DNA of 64,000 nt. Source: Sphingorhabdus sp. M41. Its GTDB lineage: Bacteria; Pseudomonadota; Alphaproteobacteria; Sphingomonadales; Sphingomonadaceae. The stretch covers positions 2,072,501-2,136,500 of the forward strand of contig NZ_CP014545.1 of assembly GCF_001586275.1 (NCBI RefSeq), given 5' to 3'. The translations under genes and the position numbers were made by a program. The first letter of the stretch is position 1, and each line of letters begins with the position of its first letter. The notes beneath the pieces were generated by a model that saw only the letters and a program-made list of their open reading frames with translations, did not search any database and was not told the origin of the DNA. Shown here piece after piece: positions 9,392 through 18,048 of this stretch.

Positions 9392-10561
9392 ATGGCAGAT
9401 TTTCCTCTAGCAGGACTGAAAGTCCTCGATTTTTCACGCGTCGTCGCCGGGCCTTATGCCACGCGCATGCTCTCCGACCTTGGTGCCGATGTGCTCAAGG
9501 TCGAACCGCCGGAAGGGGATGTCACCCGCAAGCTCGGCAATCCGGGCGAAGGGGTCAGCGGCTATTATCTCCAGCAAAATATCGGCAAGCGCAACATCTG
9601 CGTCGATCTGAAAGCCCCTGGTGCACGCGATCTGATCCTGAAACTGGCCGCCGAAGCCGATATCGTCACCGAGAATTTCCGCCCCGGTGTCATGGACAAG
9701 TTCGGCATCGGCTGGGAAGATTTGTCCAGGGTCAATCCGCGGCTGATCATGCTGTCGATCTCCGGCTATGGCCAGACCGGACCTGATCGCAAAAAGGCCG
9801 CTTATGCCCCGGTGCTGCATGCCCAGTCCGGGCTGATCGCGCGACAGGCAGAAATCGGCGAGGCAAAGCCCGTGGATATCCAGCTGGCCGTGGCCGACAG
9901 CTATAGTTCGCTGCACGGGGTCATCGCCATATTGTCGGCGCTGCGCGTCAGGGACCAGAGCGGCGAAGGTCAGCATATTGATCTGGCGATGATCAGCGTG
10001 CTCCATTCGGTCGACGACTATGCCTATTGGGCGCTCGACGATGATTGGCCGAAACCGGAAGAGAATAGCGTCTGGGACGCGCCTGAAGGGCGGCGGATCC
10101 TGATCACCGGCGACATGAAATGGATATGGGTGATGTTCTCGACGCGCGACGGACTGGTCGACCCGACGCCAGCGGGCGCGGATATAGAGACCAAGGTGCG
10201 GATGCGACGGGAAGCCATGGAGCAGCATATGCTGGATCATGAGAGTTTCGACGCACTGACCGGGACGCTCGACCGGCTCAACCTCGCCTGGGGCGAAGTT
10301 CATCCCTTTGGACCGGCGGTCTATGAACAGCCCAGCGTTAAGGCGCTTGACGTGGTAGTCGACATCACCGACGATGCCGGCAATGCGCGGCGCACCATCC
10401 AGTCGCCCTATCGTTTCTCGAAATCGAAAAGCGGCATCGACAGCAATGCCAGAACCGCAAAACGCGGCGAACATAATGTCGCCGCGCTTCGGGATTGGTT
10501 GGATATGGGTGATGAGGAAATCAGCGCCCTTGCCGAAAGCAAGGCGCTGATTTCAGATTAG
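9392..10561 (+). CDS. Class III CoA transferase (CaiB/BaiF family)
   Basis: Moves CoA between carboxylic acids. The 389-residue protein starts with the typical PLAGLKVLDFSRVVAGPYA and continues with LGADVLKVEPPEGD, TENFRPGVMDKFGIGW and ISGYGQTGPD. The catalytic aspartate of the family is in AVADSY, at residue 169. It follows the aldehyde dehydrogenase by 12 bases and probably shares its transcript. Together with the upstream lyase the set suggests oxidation, CoA activation and cleavage of an organic acid. Its stop almost touches the convergent helicase gene. Confidence 0.9.
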   Translation: MADFPLAGLKVLDFSRVVAGPYATRMLSDLGADVLKVEPPEGDVTRKLGNPGEGVSGYYLQQNIGKRNICVDLKAPGARDLILKLAAEADIVTENFRPGVMDKFGIGWEDLSRVNPRLIMLSISGYGQTGPDRKKAAYAPVLHAQSGLIARQAEIGEAKPVDIQLAVADSYSSLHGVIAILSALRVRDQSGEGQHIDLAMISVLHSVDDYAYWALDDDWPKPEENSVWDAPEGRRILITGDMKWIWVMFSTRDGLVDPTPAGADIETKVRMRREAMEQHMLDHESFDALTGTLDRLNLAWGEVHPFGPAVYEQPSVKALDVVVDITDDAGNARRTIQSPYRFSKSKSGIDSNARTAKRGEHNVAALRDWLDMGDEEISALAESKALISD

Positions 10562-10562
10562 C

Positions 10563-11948
10563 CTAGGCGTCGGCGTTGCGCGCCTGACGACGTTTGAATG
10601 ACTTCGCACCATTATTCCAGTGCTTCGGTCCGTCGCTCTTGGCTCCGGCACCTGCGCTAGAACCCGGCCCACCGCGTCCGGAACCGCCGCCGCCAGGGCG
10701 ACCCTTGCGAGCGCTATGCTTGTTCTTGGGCGGTCCGCTGCGGGTTGGCGTCGCGCCATATTTCTTGGGCTTCTGGCCATAGATGCGCGAAGCAACTTCC
10801 TCGCGCGGCGGCTCGTCATAACCTTCTGGCAATGCGATAACGTCCGGTTTCACGCCGGTCAGTTTCACGACATCGCGGAGGAACTGACGCTCATCCGGTG
10901 CCACCAGCGAGTAGGAGATACCGCTCGCCCCTGCCCGTGCTGTCCGGCCGATCCGGTGGACATATTGTTCCGACACATTCGGCATGTCGAAGTTGATGAC
11001 ATGGGTAATGCCGTCGACATCGATACCGCGCGCCGCAATATCGGTGGCAACAAGAATGTTGATCTTGCCCTTCTTGAAGTCACCCAGAGCGCGTTCGCGC
11101 TGTGGCTGGCTCTTGTTGCCGTGGATGGCAGCGGAGTGGATGCCCACCGCCATCAGATTTTTCACAACCTTGTCGGCACCATGTTTGGTCTGGGTAAATA
11201 CCAGCATGTGATCAGGATTTTCCTTGTTGATGAAATCCTTCAGCAGACGCTGCTTGTCGTCCTGGTTGATATAGGTGACCTTCTGGTCAACCCGCTCGGC
11301 CGTCGTCGACTGCGGCGCAACCGAAACCTGGACCGGATTGGTCAGGAACTGGTCGGCCAGCTGCGAGATGGTCTTGGGCATGGTCGCCGAGAAGAACAGG
11401 CTCTGACGCTGTTTAGGCAGCATCGGAACGATTTTCTTGAGCGGAACAATGAACCCGAGATCGAGCATCTGGTCGGCTTCATCGAGCACCAGGATTTCGA
11501 CCTTGGACAGAGTCAGGTAGCGCTGGTCGATCAGATCGAGCAGACGACCCGGGGTTGCCACCAGTACGTCGACACCGCGCTCGAGAATGCGCTTCTGCCG
11601 GTTGATCGGCACGCCGCCGAAGGCAGAGGTGATGAACAGGCCGAGACCTTTGGAATAGCCGGTCATGCTGTCGGCAATCTGACGCGCCAGTTCACGGGTC
11701 GGAGCCAGTACCAGCATCCGGCACTCATAACGTCCGGCACGGCGTTTGTCGTTCAGCAGATGATGAAGCGAAGGCAGCGAGAAGGCTGCCGTCTTGCCGG
11801 TACCGGTTTGCGCGATGCCAAGAATGTCCTTGCCTTCAAGCGCAGGGGGGATGGCTTGCTGCTGGATCGGGGATGGAGTGGTGTAGCCGCCTTCGGCCAC
11901 GCGTTTTTGAATAGGTTCCGCCAATGCGAAATCAGAAAATTTAGTCAA
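10563..11948 (-). CDS. DEAD-box RNA helicase, RhlE-like
   Basis: ATP-dependent RNA helicase for RNA remodelling or ribosome assembly. I place the start at TTG 11948, because AAGG lies about nine bases upstream and the product then begins TKFSDFALAEPIQ, the usual start of this family (461 residues). The frame is open to 12095 but that leader is not conserved-looking. Motifs in order: SPIQQQAIP (Q motif), AQTGTGKT (I), PTRELARQI (Ia), DEADQML (II), SAT (III), HRIGRTARAG (VI). The C-terminal 70 residues are Gly/Arg/Lys-rich and probably disordered and RNA-binding. Confidence 0.92.
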   Translation of the reverse strand: MTKFSDFALAEPIQKRVAEGGYTTPSPIQQQAIPPALEGKDILGIAQTGTGKTAAFSLPSLHHLLNDKRRAGRYECRMLVLAPTRELARQIADSMTGYSKGLGLFITSAFGGVPINRQKRILERGVDVLVATPGRLLDLIDQRYLTLSKVEILVLDEADQMLDLGFIVPLKKIVPMLPKQRQSLFFSATMPKTISQLADQFLTNPVQVSVAPQSTTAERVDQKVTYINQDDKQRLLKDFINKENPDHMLVFTQTKHGADKVVKNLMAVGIHSAAIHGNKSQPQRERALGDFKKGKINILVATDIAARGIDVDGITHVINFDMPNVSEQYVHRIGRTARAGASGISYSLVAPDERQFLRDVVKLTGVKPDVIALPEGYDEPPREEVASRIYGQKPKKYGATPTRSGPPKNKHSARKGRPGGGGSGRGGPGSSAGAGAKSDGPKHWNNGAKSFKRRQARNADA

Positions 11949-12504
11949 TTTTTTATACCTTGTAATAGCAGCAAGTGTCCAGCGCACAGCATGGAAGCTA
12001 TACGCGTGTTCGCCGTCTGTTAAGACGACCCGCGTGATCAGGCTGCCGGAAAGAAAGAAGCAATGAAGGCGATAGGTTCGAGATGATCTTGTCACCTCTC
12101 ACGCAGAACTTCCGCCAGACGGTCAATCGATATTGCCGCCCTTGCTGCGATGCAACATAGGTGTTTTTGAGATTAAGTCAAGCGGTGTGGTTTCGCCCTG
12201 CGAATTTCCGGTTGGCATGTTCTTCTCGCTGGGTCGCTTCGGGATGGATATGCGCTTCCTGTCGAAAGCGGGTCCTGACTTTTGCTCATTTTGTGCGAAG
12301 ACAACCAGGTCGCAGGCAGTCGTTTACTGAAACAACCTGTGATCATTTCAATGCCGGGCCGAAAGCGGAAGCTGCGGTTTCAGTGGTGCAGCGCACGAAC
12401 ATCCAACTTCTATCGAATAGGTCAGGTAGATCTGAACGATGGCGCAATGGTTTAGCAGAATTTAATCTTTCTTCACTAGCAAAACACTTTTCCAGTGGTG
12501 CATA
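11949..12504. other. Intergenic gap, 556 bases, no convincing gene
   Basis: Separates two divergently transcribed genes, the helicase (minus) and the glycosyltransferase unit (plus). Frames running through it give products without domain character. It must contain promoters for both directions, and the long distance before the TTG start would allow a long 5' leader on the helicase mRNA, as seen for cold-shock helicases. I see no strong hairpin or repeat. Confidence 0.5.
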
Positions 12505-13557
12505 ATGAACATCGAACGTGCGACGATAAAACCGAAAATTGCGGTAGTCATCCCCTGCTTCCGCGTGCGCGAACATATATTGTCCGTTTTGGCGGCTATC
12601 GGACCCGAAATTGCCGCGATCTACGTCATCGATGATAAATGCCCTGACCAGAGCGGTGATCTTGTACTGACAGAAAATCGTGATCCGAGGGTCAAAGTAT
12701 CAATCCACGAAGAGAATAAAGGCGTGGGTGGCGCGGTGATGACAGGATATCAGGCGGCGCTCGGCGATGGCGCTGATATCGTGGTCAAAGTTGACGGTGA
12801 TGGTCAGATGGACCCGTCCCTTATTTCCGAGCTGATCCATCCGATTGTAACAGGGCGAGCGGATTACACCAAAGGTAACCGGTTTTATTCCATCTACTAT
12901 GTGCGGCAAATGCCGCGCATGCGGTTGTTCGGCAATGCTGCCTTGTCGTTCATGACGAAAATTTCGAGCGGATATTGGAGCATTTTCGATCCGACCAACG
13001 GTTTTACTGCCATTCATCGGACGGCCTTGTCGCGCCTCGAGCTTCGCAATATTTCCGAGCGATATTTTTTCGAATCCGACATGCTCATCAATCTTGGCAA
13101 TATCCGGGCTGTTGTAAGCGACGTCCCGATGGAGGCCAAATATGAGGAGGAAGAGAGCAACCTCAAAATACGCGACGTTGTCGGACAGTTTTTCACCTCC
13201 AACATCCGCGAGACGACAAAGCGGGTGCTTTACAGCTATTTCATGCGCGATTTCAGTCTCGCCTCCGCGCAGCTTGCAATCGGCATGTTGTTTCTGCTCT
13301 TCGGCGTCCTGTTTGGCACCTATAACTGGTATCTCTCGATGAGCATGGGCGATACCGCGTCGACCGGTACGGTCATGATCGCGACCCTGCCGATCATCCT
13401 GGGTTTTCAGCTGGTACTGGCCTTTCTGGGCTTTGACATGGGCAATGAACCCAAAACTGTTTTGCATGAACCGCGCAGGCGGAGAAGCGATCATCTGGAC
13501 CCGGCCCTACCGGGTGACGCCACCAACGAAGGCGCAAATCGCGTCAGTCATCAATGA
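12505..13557 (+). CDS. Family 2 glycosyltransferase with C-terminal membrane helices
   Basis: Transfers sugar from a nucleotide or lipid-linked donor at the cytoplasmic face of the membrane. The N-terminal GT-A domain shows VVIPCFRV, an IDDKCPD segment, and VKVDGDGQMDP with the metal-binding Asp-Gly-Asp, typical of DPM1/GtrB-type enzymes. Two membrane helices follow near residues 250-310. Length is 350 residues from ATG 12505. The stop overlaps the start of the GtrA gene by ATGA, so translation is probably coupled. The trio likely loads a polyprenyl phosphate with sugar, flips it and transfers it to a glycan. Confidence 0.88.
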   Translation: MNIERATIKPKIAVVIPCFRVREHILSVLAAIGPEIAAIYVIDDKCPDQSGDLVLTENRDPRVKVSIHEENKGVGGAVMTGYQAALGDGADIVVKVDGDGQMDPSLISELIHPIVTGRADYTKGNRFYSIYYVRQMPRMRLFGNAALSFMTKISSGYWSIFDPTNGFTAIHRTALSRLELRNISERYFFESDMLINLGNIRAVVSDVPMEAKYEEEESNLKIRDVVGQFFTSNIRETTKRVLYSYFMRDFSLASAQLAIGMLFLLFGVLFGTYNWYLSMSMGDTASTGTVMIATLPIILGFQLVLAFLGFDMGNEPKTVLHEPRRRRSDHLDPALPGDATNEGANRVSHQ

Positions 13558-13994
13558 TGCGAGGACGCATTTCCCATATCTTGGGCGCAGAGCAAAGCTT
13601 GTCCGCGCAAGCCATGCGATATCTGATCGTGGGCGGACTTGTTTTTGCGTTTGATTTCGGCGTGTTTACCGGCCTGTTGCTCTTGAACCCCCACTGGCTG
13701 TTCGCCGCTAATATCGCCGGAAAAATCGGCGGCGCGCTTTTGGGCTTTTTCCTGCACCGTCACTTCACTTTTTCGTGGCAAAAGCGCCAGCGAGCATCGA
13801 CGCAGTTCATATCCTATGGCGCGGTTCTTTTGCTCAATCTGATCATTTCATCCGGGCTGGTTTATCTATTCGTTATATCGATGAATATCGAGGCGCTCAT
13901 TGGCAGGCTCTTCTCCGACATTGTCACCATTGTCCTGGCCTTTTTATTGAGCCGCAATCTGGTTTTCAGACGGGGCACGCAAGATGATCAATAA
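13554..13994 (+). CDS. GtrA family membrane protein (putative polyprenyl-phosphate-sugar flippase)
   Basis: A 146-residue protein with four predicted membrane helices. It has the GtrA pattern YLIVGGLVFAFDFGVF near residue 24, GKIGGALLGFFLHRHFTF in the middle and LLSRNLVFR at the end. GtrA proteins are thought to move undecaprenyl-phosphate-linked sugars across the inner membrane. It is translationally coupled on both sides: ATGA overlap with the glycosyltransferase, and an 11-base overlap with the next membrane protein. Confidence 0.88.
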   Translation: MMRGRISHILGAEQSLSAQAMRYLIVGGLVFAFDFGVFTGLLLLNPHWLFAANIAGKIGGALLGFFLHRHFTFSWQKRQRASTQFISYGAVLLLNLIISSGLVYLFVISMNIEALIGRLFSDIVTIVLAFLLSRNLVFRRGTQDDQ

Positions 13995-15567
13995 TCTGCA
14001 ACATCTACTGGATCGGCGGCCCGGCGCCATTGCTCTATTCATCCTGTTTTTGGCTCTTACGGCTTGGGCTTGGGTCGGGTTTTTGGGTTCGGATGATGTT
14101 ACCTACGCGATCGGAGCTTATGGCTGGATCGAACAATTTCCGTTTGTTGGCGGCCATGGAACCATCCGCTACCCGATTACCATTCCCATGGCCCTTTCGT
14201 TTCTGACTTTCGGCCATAATGAATATGCCATGGTCCTGCCCAGCTATCTGGCGATGGTGGCACTGCTGCTCTGCATTTGGCGATCCATCGTCCATATTTC
14301 CGGAGTTTTTGCAGCAAACCTGAGCCTGCTGTTGCTGGTCACCTTGCCGCTTGTCGTAGTCCAGACCACCATCGCGAGCGTTGATATTGTCGAGGCCTTT
14401 TTTCTGTTCGCTTCGGTGCTATTCTATGCGCGCTACGCCCGTGGTGAAGGACGGATGCGGGACTTGCTGTTTTCCGGCATGCTGGCCGGCCTGGCCTTCC
14501 TCACCCGCGAAACCGCAATTTTCATCGCGGTCTTTTATGCCATTCTCTTTCTGCGCGGCTACAAGTTCAGCCGTGTGCGTTATCTGACGATTGCCGCTGG
14601 CTTCTTGATGATATGGGCGCTTGAAATTGCCTATCTGTGGATCATGACGGGCGACCCGTTGTTTCGGTTCAACATTTCGATGAACCATGATGCCACGATC
14701 GACCGGAGCATTGATCTTGCCGGCAATCTTATCATTCATCCCGCCATTGATCCGCTGCTGGTGCTGCTGTTCAATCAGGAATTCATGCTGCTGTTCTGGA
14801 TTGGTGTGCCCCTGTCAATTTGGTTTTGCTTTTCCGGCCCTGATACGGTTTTGCGCCAGTTTGCACGGATCATAACATTATTCGGAACAAGCTGGTTCAT
14901 CTGCGTCGGCGCGGCGGTAACCTTGCTGCCGCTAAACCCACGCTATTTCCTGATCACTGCCCTGGCGATAGCGATTGTCGCGGGTATAGCCTTGTATCAG
15001 CTTTGGATCACCAAAGGACGAGCGCGAACTGCGATTGCAATATTATTCATCATAGTGGCGACAAATTTACTCGGCATTTTTGTCGAGAACAGACAACCGT
15101 TGTTCGGAGAACGGCAGCTGGCGCAGATAGCGGCTCAGAATAGCGAGATCATTTATACCGATCCCATGACGCGCTACCGTGCCGATATGCTGTTGAAATG
15201 GGAGAATGAGCAAGCTGCGGTCATCGGCGATATACCGCCTGACGGCGCGCTATTTCTGTACAATCCGGCGAAGTTCGAGAGCAGCAATCGTTTCATGGAT
15301 GCGGACATGCAGACACTGCTAACGCCAAAGCCAGAATGGGAGATGGTAGAAACTTCCGAACCAACGCCCGAACTGATAGTGACCTTGACGGAAAAAACGG
15401 GAGCAGACCGCTTCATCCCGGGAAGCATATGGCAAAAATTGCGCTACCGGCACCAGCCAGTGACACTATATCGCGTTCCCGGCCGGACTTCCCCAAGAAG
15501 CCCAACGCCTTCAAACAGACAGAATAATTCGGACGCCCGCGTTCAGACAATGACCGCAACCAACTGA
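13984..15567 (+). CDS. ArnT/PMT-like integral membrane glycosyltransferase
   Basis: A 527-residue polytopic protein with about ten to twelve membrane helices followed by a soluble C-terminal part from about residue 370. The early periplasmic loop has FLGSDDVTYA, with an Asp pair in the position of the catalytic acids of GT39/GT83 enzymes, and a later AFLTRETAIFIAVFYA segment typical of the superfamily. Such enzymes use polyprenyl-phosphate sugars as donors on the periplasmic side, matching the GT2 and GtrA genes upstream. The acceptor (lipid A, protein or glycan) is unknown. Confidence 0.75.
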   Translation: MINNLQHLLDRRPGAIALFILFLALTAWAWVGFLGSDDVTYAIGAYGWIEQFPFVGGHGTIRYPITIPMALSFLTFGHNEYAMVLPSYLAMVALLLCIWRSIVHISGVFAANLSLLLLVTLPLVVVQTTIASVDIVEAFFLFASVLFYARYARGEGRMRDLLFSGMLAGLAFLTRETAIFIAVFYAILFLRGYKFSRVRYLTIAAGFLMIWALEIAYLWIMTGDPLFRFNISMNHDATIDRSIDLAGNLIIHPAIDPLLVLLFNQEFMLLFWIGVPLSIWFCFSGPDTVLRQFARIITLFGTSWFICVGAAVTLLPLNPRYFLITALAIAIVAGIALYQLWITKGRARTAIAILFIIVATNLLGIFVENRQPLFGERQLAQIAAQNSEIIYTDPMTRYRADMLLKWENEQAAVIGDIPPDGALFLYNPAKFESSNRFMDADMQTLLTPKPEWEMVETSEPTPELIVTLTEKTGADRFIPGSIWQKLRYRHQPVTLYRVPGRTSPRSPTPSNRQNNSDARVQTMTATN

Positions 15568-15675
15568 ACGACAAGCACCGAATACCGGCTCCTCTCTACC
15601 GGCGAGCATCCATTTCCCAGCCTAGCGGCCGCCAAAAAACTATCAATTCCGGCAGATATATTTATGGCCTAGCCG

Positions 15676-16512
15676 ATGACCGACACAAAGCCCCATAATC
15701 GCGACAAGAATTATCTCGTCAAAAGCGACAGCCCTTTTCTGAAGGCGCTCGGCGTTTCCAACGACGCCGGAGAGATCAAACCCAATAAATATGCGAAATA
15801 TCGGCAAATCTGCCGTTTTGTCGAAATTTTCATCGAGCGGATCGAGCGGACTCAGGCGGTAAAACAGAAACGGGTCAAGGTTCTGGATATCGGATCGGGC
15901 AAGGGCTATCTGACCTTTGCGATGTATGATCAACTGGCCAAGGCGGGACTCAACCCGAAGATTGACGGTGTTGATACACGCACGGAAATGGTCGACCTGT
16001 GCAATGAAGCAGCGCAAACGTCCGGCTTTGAAAATCTGGCGTTTCACAACATGAAGGCCGAGGATTTCGTTCAGGGCTATTATGATGCGATCATCGCCCT
16101 GCACGCCTGCGACACGGCGACGGATGATGCCTTATTCTATGGCATAAGGTCGAAATCCAAACTGATCGTCTGCGCGCCCTGTTGCCAGCACGAGGTTCTG
16201 GTCGACCTGCAGAAGAGCGAGACCGCAAACCGGAAATTCATCTCGCACGGCCTGTTCCTGCAAAAACAGGCCGACCTGATCACCGACAACAGCCGCGTGA
16301 TGCTGCTCCGGTCGCAGGGCTACCAGGTCGATGTCATCGATTTCGTCTCTACCGAGCACACGCAAAAGAACACGCTGATCACAGCCATCAAGAAGAACAA
16401 GCCGTCGCCTAAATATCTCGAGCAATATGAAGCCTATAAAAAGGCCTATGGTTTTGGCGGGATCAAGCTGGAGGCGCTGATGCGCGAAGCTGGATTGATC
16501 CGCCCGGAATAA
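15676..16512 (+). CDS. SAM-dependent methyltransferase (Methyltransf_32-like)
   Basis: Cytoplasmic class I methyltransferase of 278 residues. The SAM site is seen as VLDIGSGKGYLTFAM, followed by an acidic GVDTRTEM strand end and by IIALHACDTATDD, a motif I associate with the RRNAD1/METTL25-type family. A Cys pair in VCAPCCQHEV follows. The N-terminus (DKNYLVKSDSPFLKALGVS) is also characteristic of bacterial members. Substrate is not known; an RNA or protein target is possible. It is separated from neighbours by modest gaps and appears monocistronic. Confidence 0.8.
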   Translation: MTDTKPHNRDKNYLVKSDSPFLKALGVSNDAGEIKPNKYAKYRQICRFVEIFIERIERTQAVKQKRVKVLDIGSGKGYLTFAMYDQLAKAGLNPKIDGVDTRTEMVDLCNEAAQTSGFENLAFHNMKAEDFVQGYYDAIIALHACDTATDDALFYGIRSKSKLIVCAPCCQHEVLVDLQKSETANRKFISHGLFLQKQADLITDNSRVMLLRSQGYQVDVIDFVSTEHTQKNTLITAIKKNKPSPKYLEQYEAYKKAYGFGGIKLEALMREAGLIRPE

Positions 16513-16730
16513 AATCCAGGCGTTGTTTTCGCGCCGCTGTCGCTAACCACCGCTCCAATACATCTCGCCGGTCCAGGTCACCTTGAAAGAGAGCATCGGT
16601 ATTGACGGGCCTTGACGGCCGCAACTTGCCCGGAATCAGATAGGCTTCTTTCAGGCCCAAGCGCTATCTTCCCTAAGTTGAAAGCGTGGGAGTCATGTTA
16701 CCTTTCGAACGATGGCAAGAATGGATTTTG

Positions 16731-17447
16731 TCAGAGCCGCACAAGTCCAAGATGAAGCCCTTTTAGAATTGCAGCAATCCTGTGGTTCACGCTTAACTTC
16801 TCGAAAATACGACGCACATATGTATCAACAGAGCTGCCCGAAATATCCAGAATTGTCGCTATATCAGAATTGGATTTGCCGCGAGCAATCCACAAAAGGA
16901 CCTCATTTTCTCGATTTGAAAGGCTGGGAATGCTGCTTTCGCCGCGCTCAGCCAGCCGGACCATCTTATTGTGAAAAATCTCCGTTTTATCGGTTAGTTG
17001 CCGAAGCGAATCGGCATCGCTGGCGATTATTTCGCGACCAAATGAATAGGTAACATAGGCTTCGCGGCCCTGCGGGCCATAAAACGGCGCCGCCCAGCCG
17101 TGAATCAGGCCATGTTCCTCCATTAATTGGACAAACGCAGACTGCTCCGGAGTAAGATCTTGCTCTTCAATCGCCTGTTTCCACGTCATCGACTTACCCG
17201 TGCGTGTGACATAGTCGGCAATCGGGTCGTGCTTTCGGACGTCGTAATCGTCATCATATAACGACGCCCATGTGTCGGAGAATCCAAAATGGAAGAGCTG
17301 GGCAGCTTCGTCTAGTTGAGAACGGTAAGCAGGGACCAAACGGTAACTCGCACTCGTGACGCCGATCGAACGGGCGAATTTTCTCGCCTCAACTAAGAGT
17401 GAGATAAGAGCCCTAATATCTCCATATAAATTTGGCGATAAAGCCAC
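16731..17447 (-). CDS. LuxR-type regulator with autoinducer-binding domain (LuxR solo)
   Basis: A quorum-sensing type transcription factor. I choose GTG 17447 because AGGAG lies seven bases upstream; the frame is open from TTG 17477 without such a site. The product has 238 residues. The N-terminal domain retains the acyl-homoserine-lactone pocket pattern: Trp60, Tyr64, Tyr68, Asp74-Pro75 and Trp89. The C-terminal HTH begins LSNRENEVLLWIARGKSN and ends with KLSVNHRIAAI. No luxI-like synthase is present in the window, so it is a solo receptor here. It faces a 600-base AT-rich gap holding a possible small divergent ORF. Confidence 0.88.
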   Translation of the reverse strand: MALSPNLYGDIRALISLLVEARKFARSIGVTSASYRLVPAYRSQLDEAAQLFHFGFSDTWASLYDDDYDVRKHDPIADYVTRTGKSMTWKQAIEEQDLTPEQSAFVQLMEEHGLIHGWAAPFYGPQGREAYVTYSFGREIIASDADSLRQLTDKTEIFHNKMVRLAERGESSIPSLSNRENEVLLWIARGKSNSDIATILDISGSSVDTYVRRIFEKLSVNHRIAAILKGLHLGLVRL

Positions 17448-18048
17448 AGCTAAACTCCTATGCCGGTCATCGACCAAATTTTTCAGAACTGGAACTCAAT
17501 ATATAAAAACAACTCATATGTATTGTCAATCAAGGGATAAGTGGTGATTTCTATGGGGAAAATTAAAAACCCGAACGTCCATAAATATATGATGGAAAAC
17601 GATATTAATAGTTATTTTCATTTGCCCATTTCTAATCGAAATGACACGCTAATGAATGATATTCTGTAATAAAAATACCCATTACCAAAGCAATACATAA
17701 AATCTATTGCTCAAATATGGGCAGAAACCAAAGCGAAGGAGGGAAGAATAAGTTCTTACTCATTTTATCCCTGCTGTGAAGAATTACTCAACCTTGCTAG
17801 TATATTCGCAAATTCACATCCATCCGAGGCAATCTTGAAATCAATGACAAATTTTTAGCTCTAACAAGCATCCAATATTGAGGCGTTAGCTGACTGACTG
17901 CTTATACATTTGAATGGCCTCGGCTGGGCGGCCACTCAAATATAGACACTGGCCATCGTTCCTACTTGATGCGGCAAGCAGACTGGTTAGAGTGGCTCAT
18001 TGGCCTCGCATCGCGCGAGGCACATGCCCCTTCAAGACGGATGATATT
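17442..18048. other. AT-rich intergenic gap upstream of LuxR solo and ggt
   Basis: About 600 bases between divergent genes, clearly richer in A and T than the flanks. Apart from one short ORF (17553-17669) I see no gene. The stretch must contain promoters for the LuxR gene and the gamma-glutamyltransferase. I did not find a clear dyad of lux-box type. The low GC suggests either a regulatory region or a remnant of transferred DNA. Confidence 0.4.
17553..17669 (+). CDS. Possible 38-residue peptide divergent from LuxR solo
   Basis: A short ORF beginning ATG 17553, with in-frame GTG codons at 17541 and 17544 preceded by AAGGGA. The predicted peptide starts MGKIKNPNVHKYMMEN and is rich in Asn, Ile and Met, with no signal sequence. 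It is transcribed away from the LuxR regulator from the same AT-rich gap. No family is recognised. In AT-rich DNA a chance ORF of this length is quite possible, hence the low confidence. Confidence 0.25.
   Translation: MGKIKNPNVHKYMMENDINSYFHLPISNRNDTLMNDIL

Noticed and set aside
10620-12023. Long plus-strand ORF of 467 codons opposite the helicase gene
   Set aside because: It is the antisense shadow of the RhlE-like helicase; its His/Gly/Arg-rich translation has no domains, while the opposite strand has all DEAD-box motifs.
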